Notes under the pieces: generated by a model
The model's database searches: none
What the model saw: the letters and a program-made list of their open reading frames with translations, nothing else
What the model was told of the DNA's origin: nothing
Made by a program: the position numbers and the translations under genes
Source of the DNA: Cliona cf. orientalis
Lineage: Eukaryota > Porifera > Demospongiae > Clionaida > Clionaidae
Assembly (NCBI GenBank): GCA_963930775.1
Contig: OZ005707.1
Coordinates: 2,728,001 to 2,792,000 of the forward strand
Direction: 5' to 3'
DNA length: 64,000 bases
Shown: piece after piece, positions 48,449-60,465 of the stretch
Layout of the letters: every line of letters starts with the position of its first letter
Position numbering within the stretch: the first letter of the stretch is position 1

Positions 48449-48715
48449 ATACACACGCTGGTTGATAGAGGCTGCCCATTTGGCTGCGTTGCAGTGCCTG
48501 CTTCAAGACCTCACCCAGCCAGAGGTATGACAACAACATGCCATGCTTCTGCTTACTATCCAAGGATGATAACATTTCCTTTGCTTGCTTGCAGTGTCGT
48601 GAGCTGTTTGTGAGCTACTCTGGAGTCTCAATCCTGACTGAAATATTGAGACCTGCTAACAAAAGTGTTACACAAATGGCAGTGACTATCTTAACTATGC
48701 TCTCTCTGCATTCAG
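43493..48715 (+). CDS. CCDC138: CCDC138-like coiled-coil protein, 5' and middle exons, 3' end not found
   Basis: Exon candidates: 43493-43532 (weak, wrong phase for the next), 43586-43675, 45996-46136, 46730-46849, 47462-47697, 48009-48150, 48469-48524, 48595-48715. The 45996 and 46730 exons are charged coiled coil (KERELNKREHQLREL; VAREREVERLKHSYEQ). Exon 47462 has YGIVEERDSLLALLMNWLS and LLPLVAKLLP. Later exons have KKSLFVNSSDIAIRTLSSL and CRELFVSYSGVSILTEIL, which follow the order of the C-terminal helical region of CCDC138. The match is from memory and moderate. The 47697 donor (phase 2) does not fit the 48009 acceptor (phase 0), so a small exon is missed or there is a frameshift. The usual C-terminal exons are absent before the second duplicated unit begins at about 49.7 kb, so the gene may be truncated. 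Confidence 0.6.
43805..44735. mobile_element. Inverted-ended element in the CCDC138-like gene
   Basis: Perfect 17-bp inverted ends CAGTCTACACTAAGACC / GGTCTTAGTGTAGACTG, flanked by GGAT on each side. The interior repeats a TTCGGGGCAAATCTGTAACA block at about 44,100 and 44,433 and has a 90-codon minus-strand frame at 44308-44580 with no recognised family. Confidence 0.75.
45153..45342. mobile_element. MITE with TACC..GGTA ends
   Basis: TACCATAAATCTGGAAATTT and the inverted GAAAATTTCCAGACCTACGGTA, quoted here without a gap at its 3' part; internal ACACGAAAAT repeats. Lies between CCDC138-like exons. Confidence 0.7.
46393..46618. mobile_element. MITE with TACC..GGTA ends
   Basis: TACCGTATTTCTTCTAAAAA and the inverted TTTTTAGAAGAAATACGGTA are an almost exact match, followed inward by TTCGGC/GCCGAA. 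Confidence 0.8.
46966..47260 (-). repeat. Exon-like repeat unit, further copy
   Basis: Matches 26690-26960: GAGGGTTACTGTAGTCG, TAGCTGCTACATACAT, GAATTTCGCTGAAAATGCTT and AGCTTCTTGACTTTTTCC blocks in the same order, with the donor-like site read on the minus strand. Confidence 0.5.
48266..48447. repeat. CA and CCA microsatellites
   Basis: A (CA)n run at about 48,266-48,281 followed by a (CCA)n tract at 48,287-48,306, and a longer (CA)n run at about 48,413-48,447. They lie in the intron between the exons ending 48150 and starting 48469. Confidence 0.9.
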
Positions 48716-49105
48716 GTCAACGGTATATACTATCCATGGCAGTGTTTCCCCCAGTATACCTGAATCAGGGTGGGCCACCCGGTTTGACTTTGGGCTAATT
48801 GGATGAACATCAATGAAATGGGTGGAGTTTAAGGCCACAACTTAATTAAAATCCTATGAAGCACCCAAGTTTGGATTCTGTTCTGGGGGAATCCCTGCTA
48901 TCATAATTATCCGATAAATTACAATATAAAGCATAATGGTATAATTATAGCATCTGTGTACAGTGGAACCCCTAATTAGTGCTATAACCATTGGGGAGTG
49001 AAGGTTTGGTCATTATAGCAGGGTGACCTTATCTCAGGGTTTTCCCCATAATATTACACACACTGCATATATTATGAGGACAAACAGGAAATTCATCTCA
49101 TCTAG
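48716..49105. other. Gene-free stretch after the last CCDC138-like exon
   Basis: No further CCDC138-type exon was recognised. Low-complexity AT-rich DNA. Confidence 0.4.
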
Positions 49106-49622
49106 CTAATTACATGCCCAGTATAAATTTATTTTTCTGTGATTATGAGGTAATTATGGTGTAATCTATGAGGTAATTACGAGAAAATTCAGGGCCTCTA
49201 TGGAGCCTTTCTGAGACTTAAAAATCCGTATATATGTAGAGTATCTGACACATGTATTCAGCGAATACATTACAAGCTGAGTGCTACTTCCTCTGACAAG
49301 TACCGCTGCCCGAACTTCACGCATTTTCGTGGCTGACGTAATCCCGTGGATAAATAAAGCTAGCTGTAGCACGCACACTGTGTGCCATACCACGACCAAT
49401 CCGATGTTTAGAAGCTGTATGGCGCTATCAGGTTCGTCGCCTGTGATTGAAAATGATCAGTATCGAGGTCAAGAGTCGGTCTCAGACTCCATCTCTGCGA
49501 TTGAGGCGCCGACATCGATGTGGCTTAGACTGTGTATGCACTATATTGACGACCTTTCACCATATGAACCATTATGCAGCTACTGGGCATGTGGTCAAGT
49601 TTTTCATATCATGGAAGGGTAA
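49106..49622. mobile_element. CCCCAGTA-family element, copy 3
   Basis: Same layout as 24925-25400; the minus-strand frame reads ALFIHGITSATKMREVRAA and SSTQLVMYSLN. The ends are degraded (GCCCAGTATAAATT and CTACTGGGCATGTGG). Confidence 0.55.
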
Positions 49623-49699
49623 ATAATATGCCCTTCAATAACAATTAGTGTACGTAGACCCCAAAAGCAGATTGAGTTATTGCAATAATTTCAAAAAAT

Positions 49700-52090
49700 T
49701 AATTATAATCAATTAATTTTAATATTATATAAAGAGAGGAAACTATACAACAATTATTCATTCAACAATTATCATTCGATCAATAGTTTCATACTTACAG
49801 TTTCATAAGGAGTTGTTAGTTCTATCTCTGTTCATCCAGATCCACGCACTGCAAAATAAATGATGACCATACCCAACTTGTCAATTCTATATAATTATAA
49901 TATGTAAGATACCCAGCCAATCAATCCTATGAGGAAGGGTCAGATCACAGTCCCATATCCCAGTGGAATTTGTAATTATTTGCAATTCTAAATTCTGTAC
50001 ATGCCACACAGAATAAATTGTTTGTTTGAACTAACATGTAGTAGGGTCAGTCAGCAGATCGATCGGGCGGATGATAAGAATTTTTAATCATAAGTGCCTA
50101 GTGTTCTTGTATTCCAGCTGTCTAGAGGCTAGTGCTGTGTGGTAGCTTAGAAATACATTCTTAAGACAGTTCTATTAAAAGTCTGAGTCGGTATACGCCC
50201 ATAGTAAACTCAGCTAGTGGATACTTTAAATTTTACAGCGGTCAGGTTAGTTCAAAATTTAATATTAAATTCTGAGTGGCTTTCCACTTGGCCAACAGTA
50301 GCAACAAAATTTAATGTAGTTGATGGTGGGGCCGGTACACGAACTTCTGAGTCAAGAAGACAGGCCATGCAGGCAATAAACGGTAGCCACCCCGAGATAT
50401 TCTGATGCCCAAGTCTATGACATCTCGGGGTGGCTACCAGTTACCTAGGAGCATCACAAATGAACCAAGAATACAAAATTTAATGGCATAATATTTCTTT
50501 GCTTATTCTTTGCTTTCAGTGGCTTTATTTGGCACTTTCAACACTGCTTCATACCTCACCATACTCAAAAAGCACTATTCTATACTGAGACCATCGAAGT
50601 TAACATTCCAGTGACTACAGTAGTTCAATCTGATTGACCCCGTACAATTAGGTATGATACTATAGAGACATGGGAGTATGACCAATTTGACAGGACCCTT
50701 TCTTAATTCTTCATTGTCAGGCTGTTAGCAAATTCACTGGTTCTTTCATACTATTACAATGCACATATTAGTACATACTTGATAACCTTCACCGTGTACA
50801 CTAGTCTAGCGAGCTAGAGGAGGGGCTAGATCGCCGATATACACTTGATAGCCTTCATTGCTCACAGAGTATAATGAATGCACTTGAGTGCAGAACCCTC
50901 ACCGCTACATGCAAACATGACTCATGCGCGTGTATAGCATGGCTCACCATGTATGCTTGCTTGAATTCAATTACATGGTACTGTTCAAGTCTCTTCAGAG
51001 TCAGTGCATGATCTAGGAGTAGGGGGAAGGCACCTGACTATGCCACTATACAAACTGAAAGCTTCTGTGACTACCTAAACTGAATTTATATGCACTTGCA
51101 TTGAGAGCCACCGCCTGTTTACACTGTCACTGTATTGACAACTGACCAGCAAGGCACAAAATTGTAATCGATCGTGTACCTGACATGTAAATGCAAACGG
51201 GCAACAGCTGCACGCTACTACACCACTGGGCAGGACTAAACATGACCACTATTCCTTTATGTCTGGTATATCTCGAATGCGTACTTTCTCTCAGACGACC
51301 CTTACCATTTAGCAAAGGAGGATTGCGACGGACAGACGGATAAAAATCGCCAAACAATTGCAGTAACCCCTCCGCCTACGCTTTGTGGCGAGGGTTAATC
51401 ACATCACTGAAGGCTACAGTATGGCAGCCAATTATTGGGGGTCACGAATCAGGAGACTGTTTCTATTGCCTTCTATGGCAAAATACTGCAGTAGTATAAT
51501 GTACACAATGTAGCAACCACTGAGGTTGCTCGTTGCTATGCGTGGAATTGAAATTTACAACCAAACTGTAAATTCTAATTAAAGTGCCACATTGAAACAC
51601 CTGTGTGAATGGGGGGAGGTGCTTACAAAGTCAGAGGAAGCCTTCGAAATTAATTTTTCATGCTTCATAATTCCGTGACTGCATAGGCGTGCATACGTTC
51701 AGTTAAATCAGCAAGTTATTAATTTGGCAATCTATACCAAATTCACCAAATCGCCAAAATTAATTATCAACCTCACCAAATTTTCCCGCTATAATAATGG
51801 TATAAGCAGCAGCCATGGCACTTATACCTACATACAATACTAAGAGTATTAACTCTTGACAGCACTAACCAACTAGCAACTAAAACCAGGTATGTAAGCC
51901 GCAGCCATGGCACTCTGTTTTTGGTTAGTCAATAATCAAATCACTGGTTCTACCACAACATAATTAATGCATGAAATTATGAAGCACTTGATAACCTTTA
52001 CCACTCATTATGGTATGGAATATGTGTGATCTCATAATAATATTATGCTATGGTATAGTGGGTAAGCTTAGGCACTACGCAATTAAAACC
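49700..52090. repeat. Second copy of the duplicated flank; palindrome at 50382-50438
   Basis: Blocks match about 22,960-26,600 in order. A GGTAGCCACCCCGAGAT palindrome lies at 50382-50438. Open frames at 50217-50405 and 51127-51357 have no splice or family support. No gene is called. Confidence 0.5.
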
Positions 52091-52097
52091 CGTCCTA

Positions 52098-52575
52098 CAT
52101 CCCAGTCAAATACGTCTAATTTGTATATTTTGTCTAATTAGACATATTTGTTTATACAGTAATTAGATTAAATTTTACTTTATACTGTCTAACTTTGACT
52201 GTCAAAATTAATATTGAAATTTATAATCTGATATCCCAGTCAAATTTGTCTATTTTGTATATTTTGTCTAATTAGATATGTTTGATTTCACTTTATACAG
52301 TAATTAGATTACAATTTTACTTCGTCAAATTTAATATTGAAATTTATAACCTGATATCCCAGTCAAATTTATCTAAATTAGATATATTTGACTTCACTTT
52401 ATACTGTAATTAGACAACAACTTTACTTCTAACTTTGACAATCGAAATTTATAATCTGATATCCCAGTCAAATTTGTCTAATTTGTATACATATTTTGTA
52501 TAATTAGATGTATTTGACTCCACTTTATACAGTAATTAGACAATAATACTCCATACTATCTAATTTGGATTGTCA
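52098..52575. repeat. Four tandem AT-rich repeat units of about 105-137 bp
   Basis: Units start at CCCAGTCAAAT near 52,098, 52,235, 52,358 and 52,463 and contain TTTGTCTAATTAGATATATT-like and CACTTTATACAGTAATTAGA blocks. Confidence 0.75.
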
Positions 52576-52589
52576 TTTAATGAAAAACT

Positions 52590-53069
52590 TGACCACAACC
52601 CCAGTAGCTACATAGTTCTAATGGTGCATGTGGTAAAAGGTCGTCAATATACACATCGATGCCGGGGCCTCAATCGCAGAGATGGAGTCTAAGACCGACT
52701 CTCGACATCAACAGTTTCGATGCTTCAAAGGAGATAAACTCGACAGCACAGTACAGCTTCCGAACTTCAGATTGGTTGTGGCATGACGAGTGCTATAAAT
52801 AGCGCAAGGCTAGCTTTATTTATCCACAGGATTACGTCAGCCGAGAGGACGCGTGAAGTTCGGCCAGCATTACTTATCGGAGCAAGTAGCACTCAGCTTT
52901 TAATGTATTTGCTGGATATGTATGTAAGTTAATAATATGATTCTATGGATTTTCAGGTCTCAGAAGTGTTCTATAAAGGCTCTGAATTTTAGCGCTATGA
53001 CGACATAGGGTACATCATAATTACAACATAATTACCTAATAACCTCAAAAAAGTAAATTTATACTGGGG
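52590..53069. mobile_element. CCCCAGTA-family element, copy 4
   Basis: CCCCAGTAGCTACATAG at the left and TTTATACTGGGGA at the right. Reverse orientation relative to 24925-25400. Confidence 0.6.
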
Positions 53070-53086
53070 ATATAATAAAATAACTG

Positions 53087-53660
53087 TGTTTGGCAGGGGG
53101 TGGTTGAGGCATTTAAACATTAACTATACATCTGGCAGGGGAGTCAAGATATTAAATTTATTACGATAGGCAGGGGGGTCGAGGCATTTAAATATTAATT
53201 ATGTTTGATAGGGGGTCAAGGCATTTAAACATTAACTACGTTTGGCAGGGGGGTCGAGATATTTAAACAGTTATTATGATTAGCAGGGGATCGAGATATT
53301 TAAACATTAATTACGTTTAGGAGGGGGGTTGAGGCATTTAAACATTAACTATGTTTGGCAGGGGGGTCGAGGTATTAATTTTAAACATTAATTACATTTG
53401 GCAGGGGGTCGAGACATTTAAACATTAACTACGTTTGGCAGGGGGGTCGAGATATTTAAATAGTTATTACGATTAGCAGGGGATCGAGACATTTAAACAT
53501 TAACTACGTTTGGCAGGGGGGTCGAGATATTCAAACATTTATTATGATTGGCAGGGGATCGAGACATTTAAACATTAATTATGTTTGGTAGGGGGGTCGA
53601 GGTATTTAAATATAATTACATTTGGCAGGGGGGTTGAAGTGTTTAAATTTATGCTACGAT
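53087..53660. repeat. Minisatellite, about 15 units of about 37 bp
   Basis: The unit is close to GGCAGGGGGGTCGAGATATT followed by TAAACATTAATTACGTTT. Variant units alternate GATCGAG and GGTCGAG forms. It lies just beyond the 3' end of NLR2 and is absent from the corresponding flank of NLR1. Confidence 0.9.
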
Positions 53661-56459
53661 TAATATTTGATGAGACATGTTTGATAGTCTAAAGTAAAAT
53701 TGTTATCTAACTACTGTATAAAGTCTTCTAGCCCGTTGCTATGTGGTTACTAAGGTATACAAGGTACTGTATATGTGATACAGTCCCTCCTAAGTGCACA
53801 TAAAAATTCAAGCATATATAGTATTTAGATATGCCATGGTCACTATTCCCCTAAATTATGTTGCCATGGAAACTGCCACAAAAATCCCATAAAGGTTGTT
53901 GACCTAATGAACTTGTCAGACAATAATCAATCACAATTTACACCTAACATGCAATCATTAGGAGATAATCAAAAACAGCACGACACCACATAGATCTACC
54001 ATGCACTCCATTTCAAAGGTACATGCATAGATCTACCTTCAACTTCAATAAAATTCCTCTTCCTCACATCATTGACAGCTTCCTCTACGCTAGCTGTAGA
54101 TGACCTTAAGTTCTCCGGTAGCTGTAACACAGTCAAGCTGTGATTGTTCTGGAGATATTCAGTGAGAACTGGAACTATCTTCTCAGTTAGCCTGTTTGGA
54201 CTATCAGCTACACCGTAGTTATAAACAGATAATTTGTTCAAAACATTATTGTGTTGTAGAGACTTGACAAGATATTCCAGCCCCACATCTGTCATACCAC
54301 AGCTCTCCAGGCTCAGTTCCTTCAATCCTTGGTTGACGCTGAGAGCATGTGCTAAGTGTTGAATGCCATCATCACACAGTGCATTGGCACCAAGGTACAA
54401 TTCTTTCAAGTGTTTGTTAGTAGTGAGTGCTTCAGCCAAACTCTTAGCACTCTGTGAATTCAGGCCACATCCCTGAAGCCATAATTCTTGAAGTGTGGTG
54501 TTGCTCTGTAGTTGCTTATAAAACGAAGCATGCGTTGTATCCTGCTTCGACAGAAGATTATTGTAAGACAAGCACAGGTAACTAATACAGTCAATCTTGA
54601 AAAGTGTTGAAAGATAAGAGAATCCATGATGACTGATAGCATTACTGAATCCCACATCCATATGGAGTAGAGTAGTCACTGCACTGTCAGTATCTAAATA
54701 TTTGTGAAGGCCACTGGCAAGGTACTTGCAGCCCAGATCCCCAATGCTGCATCTCTCAAGATTCACTTTAAACTCACCAGCAGCCATCTTGCATAATACA
54801 TGTGCAAGGAAGTAGCCAATGCAGAGGCAGTCTGATGGAGTCAGTGTGGTGTCACTGACATCCAGTCCATGTCGAAGTTGCCGTGCCACAGACTCACATA
54901 GAGAGGGATCTTGAGCTTCATAGAGACAGTGGAGGAGAGAAATCAAGAGAACTTTGAGTTCTCCTGGGATAGAGTATTCTGACTCTCTTGAACACTTCTT
55001 TGCTACATTCAAGACCACATCCTTGATCCCAGGTGTCTTTAGTTTAGTGATTGCAGCATAAAATTTAAAAACAGCAATGAAACGAGACTTGTCAAAGAAT
55101 TTCTTGAATTTTAACACCTGCTCACTGGCTGGTAACTGTGTTGCTATATACCATGCAGCCAGGAGTTCCTGTATGGATAAATGGATAAAGTTGTGGGAGA
55201 CTGCTTTTTGTCGTCCAATAAAGCTCTCCACTCCTTGCAGCAGGCTGAGAGTAGTAATATCTGGAGGTAAGGAGGTGAATATTATATTATCCTCCATTAC
55301 ACCGTCATAAGCAAGTTCACAAAGAACTGAAAATGGCCTCTTTGCAAATTCAGGAAGCTGATCTAGTGACTCTATTGGCACATCCTTGTACTGGGTACGC
55401 AGTTTTAGGTGACGTTTGATGCAGTTGAGAACAAGACTTGAGAATATGCCATACAGGGTGGTGGGAAGAGTGTTACGATCACTTTTGAACAGGTGGACAA
55501 GGATGGTGGCATTGAGAGGGAGGTAACAGCTGCCTGCCACTTCTGGATTCTCTTCAATTCTCTCCAGCAGAGTCTTCACAGCCTCAGTGTCTCCTTTCAA
55601 ACACTCAGTGAAGAATTGGTGCAGTTCTTCCGCTGTGAATCCCAATATTTCAACACATGAGGAGACAACTCGGTGTAGGTCACCTGATGCTATCGGCCGA
55701 GAGGTTACAATAACTGTACTCTCACATAGTAGGTTTGATTGTGGCAATTTTGGCTGGACCAGCTGATGAAAGATGGAATTTATTCGAAGGTTGGGTGGCA
55801 GTTCGTCCCACCCGTCGAGTATGAAGAGAACATCTTGACAGTTGTTTGCTAGCATCCTAGCTGCTATTTGCTGAGCTGTTGTAGTGTCTGGACATGGCAG
55901 CAGATCAGCTAGACCCTTTGCTTCTCTAATTGCTGGATCTCGCAATCGAATGAGGATCACTAGTTTAAACTGATTAAAGAGTTGACCTTTCTCCCACTGT
56001 TGGCAGATGTACACTGAGAGGGTGCTCTTTCCACATCCAGGAGCACCCTCAAGCAAGATGACCTTTCTTTGACCTTCAGTCTCCTTGAAGATATCTTCAA
56101 GTTGAATTGGGTATTTCTGTCTTAGAATATCATCTACCTTTCCAGTGATGGTCATTCGAATAAAGCTATCTTCAATAAATTCTCTTTGTACTGTAGCAGT
56201 CTTTATCATTGCTAGTCTAAAGAATTTCTTAGTTGCTGAAGGAGGCCACTGATCAGATGATGTTTGCTTCTTGTCTAGGCTTGCATAGAGAAACTTGAGG
56301 TATAGTTCAGGTATTGTTTATATACACTGTCATAGTAGTCTGACCACAAAGTCTCTGCAATATCACCACACTGTGATAGTTTAGCCTCTGAGAGGGTGTT
56401 CAGAAAATCTTGAAATTTCTCCGGTGCACTATTTATGATATTGTTCCATATTTGTCCCC

Positions 56460-57432
56460 TCATGTTAGTTGTGAAAAAGTTACAGAAGCTGGAACTCTGC
56501 AGGATATGGGAATGGTAGCTTCCACCACTCAGCAATATGTCGTTGGTCATATGTACACTGCATGGGCAACCCTTGATCCGGACGATAAGATCGATCTCGA
56601 AGCTAGACTATTAACTGATGCCGAAACAATAGGAGAAGAATTTGCTCATCTGTGCACCAAAGCAAGGGATTCCTTTAAGGAAAGGGGTATCACACCGCAA
56701 ATATTAGCCGATACCCTTATGGACTTGACTGTATATAAACCAGGTAGCAGTTGTCATGATATTATACCACTTTTCAAAGAAGAAGGTGGTACTTTGAGGA
56801 GAGCAGAGTCAGTTCGTGGCATTTTTCATGCTCTAAGACCACACATGAGTTTCTTTAATTATGAGATATTGCAGTTTTTGATCAAAGGAAAAGGATCCGA
56901 TAGTGATAAAGTTGCCCTTTGTACATACTTAACGAATTTTACTGAATTTTGTAGACGTCATGTATTTGAGGTTCCTTTCCGCACGTATTCCAATGGGCAC
57001 AAAATTGAAAGTCAAAATACTAAGCAAAGGCTTCATATTAAAATAACCGAACACTTCAAAGCTGCCATCTTGATGATAAGTGCAGCTAAAGCTCTACCTT
57101 CCATGGATGATGAAATACAGGCTAACAATGTCTGCTCCAGCAAACTTGGAATCAATTTAGAAGATGCTAAAAATATTCAAAGGAAATTAGCAACTATTCT
57201 TGGCTTAAACCCCTCCTCCCTCTTCTTAGACACCATATCAGAAGGAAGTATAATTTTGACCTTTTTGCTTCCAGTGTGTGTATCACTTACTGGCTTAGAT
57301 GGCAATCCTGACATTGCACTTCTATCGACCAATGGTATTCACATTCTCTGTGGTCCACCTGGTAAGCCTGAGCTAAAGGACTTGACACCAAGTGGAATGA
57401 TGGTTGGATGGTCTCCACCAGAATATGGCTGT
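56460..57432 (+). other. Inverted segment inside NLR2 (helical domain and first half of FN3)
   Basis: A plus-strand frame here (starting within 56410-57516) encodes the domain with FFNYEILQFL and FCRRHVFEVP, then HILCGPPGKPELKDLTPSG up to WSPPEYGC, where it meets plus-strand antisense of the neighbouring NLR2 part. In NLR1 the equivalent sequence is on the same strand as everything else. The open frame is therefore a displaced piece of NLR2 and not a separate plus-strand gene. Confidence 0.85.
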
Positions 57433-58817
57433 TTGACGCTTCATGGCGATTATGAGAAGTGTTGCTTTTTTTCTTGGAGTAGATGCCAGACTGATTTGAG
57501 TTTCATCTTCTTTTGATATTACTCCCTTAGTTGACAGCAGAGCAGCAAATGTGTTGGGATCAGCTGATGGAAAAGGTGATGTCAAACCGTCATTTTTAGC
57601 AACAATAACTTTATGAATATTGTTCGTCAATGTTCCTTCAGCAGATATGATGATAGGGTCACTTTCATTGCTATATTGTAGAGTTCCAACATCACTGACT
57701 GCACAAATCTTAACCACGTACATACATCCATCACTGAGGTCAGGCAAACATGTGCGACACTCTAGGGAGGTGAGTTCAAGTTTCTGCCATTCACTGGTTT
57801 CAAGCTCACTTTTCTTTTGGTAATGTAATTGATATTTTGCTAAGTTGTCACTGGTACAAGCTTGCTCTGAAAATATTCTTATCAGTTTCTGAAATTGATC
57901 TGGAACCAGCTTAATCTTTCTTCTTAAAGCATTAACTAAATCTGTTGCTTTTTCTTCTGGTGTTGCAGTAGGAAGAAGCATTTTGCTGTGTACTTCCTCA
58001 GAAATAAACTCATTTGCTAGCAATATCCCTGAAATGCTTAAAAGGTCGTTTGAGAGAGCAGTTACTAGCTTATCGTGACAGTGTTTTAATTGCCATATAC
58101 GCAGACTTTGAACTATCAACAGACGTACTGGTCACTGGAACATCATGTATGAAATGACCCTTCTTACTATCTCCGGTCATGATATCCCCAGACTGTGTAT
58201 GGGCTATGGGTTGATTCAGCTCTCGGCTGGAAGTCTCACTATTACAGGGAGCTGTGGATGTGCTCTTATCCACTGATCTGGAGTGTGGATGGGTACTATC
58301 GGACATGTTGGATGAGTCACTGTTTGACTGAGAGTGTGTAGATACAGGAACAGTGATGACATCTCTGGTTGTAGATATCTGATCGGTTACTGGCTGGCTA
58401 GGTTTAATGTCAATTTCTTTGGTCTGACCAACAGGTATGGGGGTACATTCAGAGAGTGTGGCAGGATCAGTAGTCTTTAGGATAATATCCAATGATGAGG
58501 TCAGCCCTATGGACATAGGTAGGAGATTATGAATAAAACACAATTATTATGGCCAAAAATGATTACAGTACTGTAAAGTGACTGCATGAGTTTATTCATG
58601 CGTAATTTGCTAATCAAGAGCCATTCACTTAAATTCGTGATGCTTATTGTGAAATAAACTAAATGTGAATGTAAATTTCATGAGAAGCCTATTTTGACAG
58701 ATTCACATAATTTTACACACGTACTAATGGACATACATGTATATGTGCAGGACAGAGTAACCAGTTTAGTCATAACTATAATTAAAAAAGAAACTTTTTA
58801 TAGCCATCATACAGTCC

Positions 58818-59705
58818 AAACCAGAGGCAGATCTAGGGGGGTTCAGGGGGTTGCAACCCCACCCCCCCCCCCCCCCCCCAGAGGAGGTTGGCCACGCATC
58901 ATGATACGTCATGTGCAGGTGACAAAATTAGCATTCCTGCATAAATTAGTGACTTAGTACTGTACTTGTTTCAATCGCAGACTTAGTCAAAGACAACTTT
59001 CTTAGCTCGATTTCAAATCCGGAGATGGAGAACAGACCAACGAAGCCTTAATCAGCCTGAAATGCTGACTTTTGATTCATTATGAATGACAACAAAGCCT
59101 CGGATCTCGCTTATTTGGCAGGGGTTGAAGAAGGGGTTGAAAGGTTGATTTGTCAAGGCTTACCAAGTTCTTTCCCAACGGCATCCTTCGCGAAGCGCAG
59201 GAGTACGCGATTGATACCTGCCATATGTTTCTATACATTTTATATTGGTGCACGTGACACACTGATGACGCATGGCCAACCTCCTCTGCAACCCCCCCCC
59301 CCCCAAATGATTCTGAGCAGCCCCTCCCACTTACATACAAGGCCTACTATAGTTTGGCATAGTACCTGCCACTGTATGGTTAGCAGCAGACAGTAGTTAA
59401 TTGGCCTCAAACCGACAAGTGGTGCCATGGTATACCCTGAATATGGCTTCAGCTATGAATAATCTCCTGTAAACCACAAGAGTCAGCTGTGGTGGTAAAG
59501 CTACATGTATAATATTATACGTACCTAGTGTTGCAGTACCTTCCTGTAGCACTGGTCACTCTCTATGGCGCGCACATAGGTGATTAAAAATGGGCGTGGC
59601 TCATTAAAAGTGGGCATGGTCGCCAAAACGTTCATGCGCTTTGCACGCAATTTTACCTGCTACCATGCAACCCCACCATACTAAAATTCCTAGATCCGCC
59701 CCTGC
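58818..59705. mobile_element. hAT-like non-autonomous element, about 890 bp
   Basis: CAGAGGCAGATCTAGG at the left and the inverted CCTAGATCCGCCCCTG at the right resemble the CAGGGGCGGATC ends of hAT elements. It includes a C-run at 58,861-58,879, a second one near 59,290, and an inverted pair around AGGAGGTTGGCCA. No transposase seen. Confidence 0.65.
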
Positions 59706-60465
59706 AAACCTGGATTAGTCCAAGGAAGTATCTCTATAGACCCCTTGCAGCCGTTAATATAACACCAAAGGACGTTGGTCACGATTTTCGTGGTATGCGT
59801 ATTTATTTATCATGCACCATCAGCAATACATTATTTTTGCTGACTCAGCAGGTTGACCTGGGTTGCGTGGGTGTATATTGCAGCCTATGACAAACATGCT
59901 CTAATTACCTCACACGCGCACATGCATGCACAGCAAGGGGTAGTGTACAGCACTAATTCTACCATGGTTGTAACATTCTGACCAATCAGATTGCTCTAAT
60001 GGAGGTTGATAAATCACTTATCAAACCTACAAGAGATTTATCAACCTAACAAGTTATTTATCAACCTACAAGTTATTTATCAACCCGCGAGTGGCGCGCG
60101 CGCTTGAAAGGTAATTAAGTGGGTGGAGTAATTGGATGCAAGGTCAGCAATTTTTCTAACTGCTGCGTGGCTGCTTCGATGCTGCAAGAAGAGCCGTCAT
60201 TTTTATGCTTGATCAGCGAGATATCGCTGCAGTAGATGACGAAGACCGTCCTCACTGTATTTTAGGTCAGATTCTGGAAGCCTTGAAGGAAAGAAACCGC
60301 TTCAATCGTCGACGACTATCGCGGTCGCTCGATCACGGCTGATATCGAGCGGCTCTAGTGCTCTTCATCGATACAGAAGGCCCTGAATGGCGAAGCGAGC
60401 GACAGCGTAGGTACTCTAGCTACAGTACTAAGTACTATTGAGCATAGTTTACCATGGTAGAAGTC

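Noticed and set aside
56410..57516. Plus-strand 368-codon frame as an independent gene
   Set aside because: Its content is the helical domain and FN3 half of the NLR family, and both ends run into antisense of NLR2. It is a displaced piece of NLR2.
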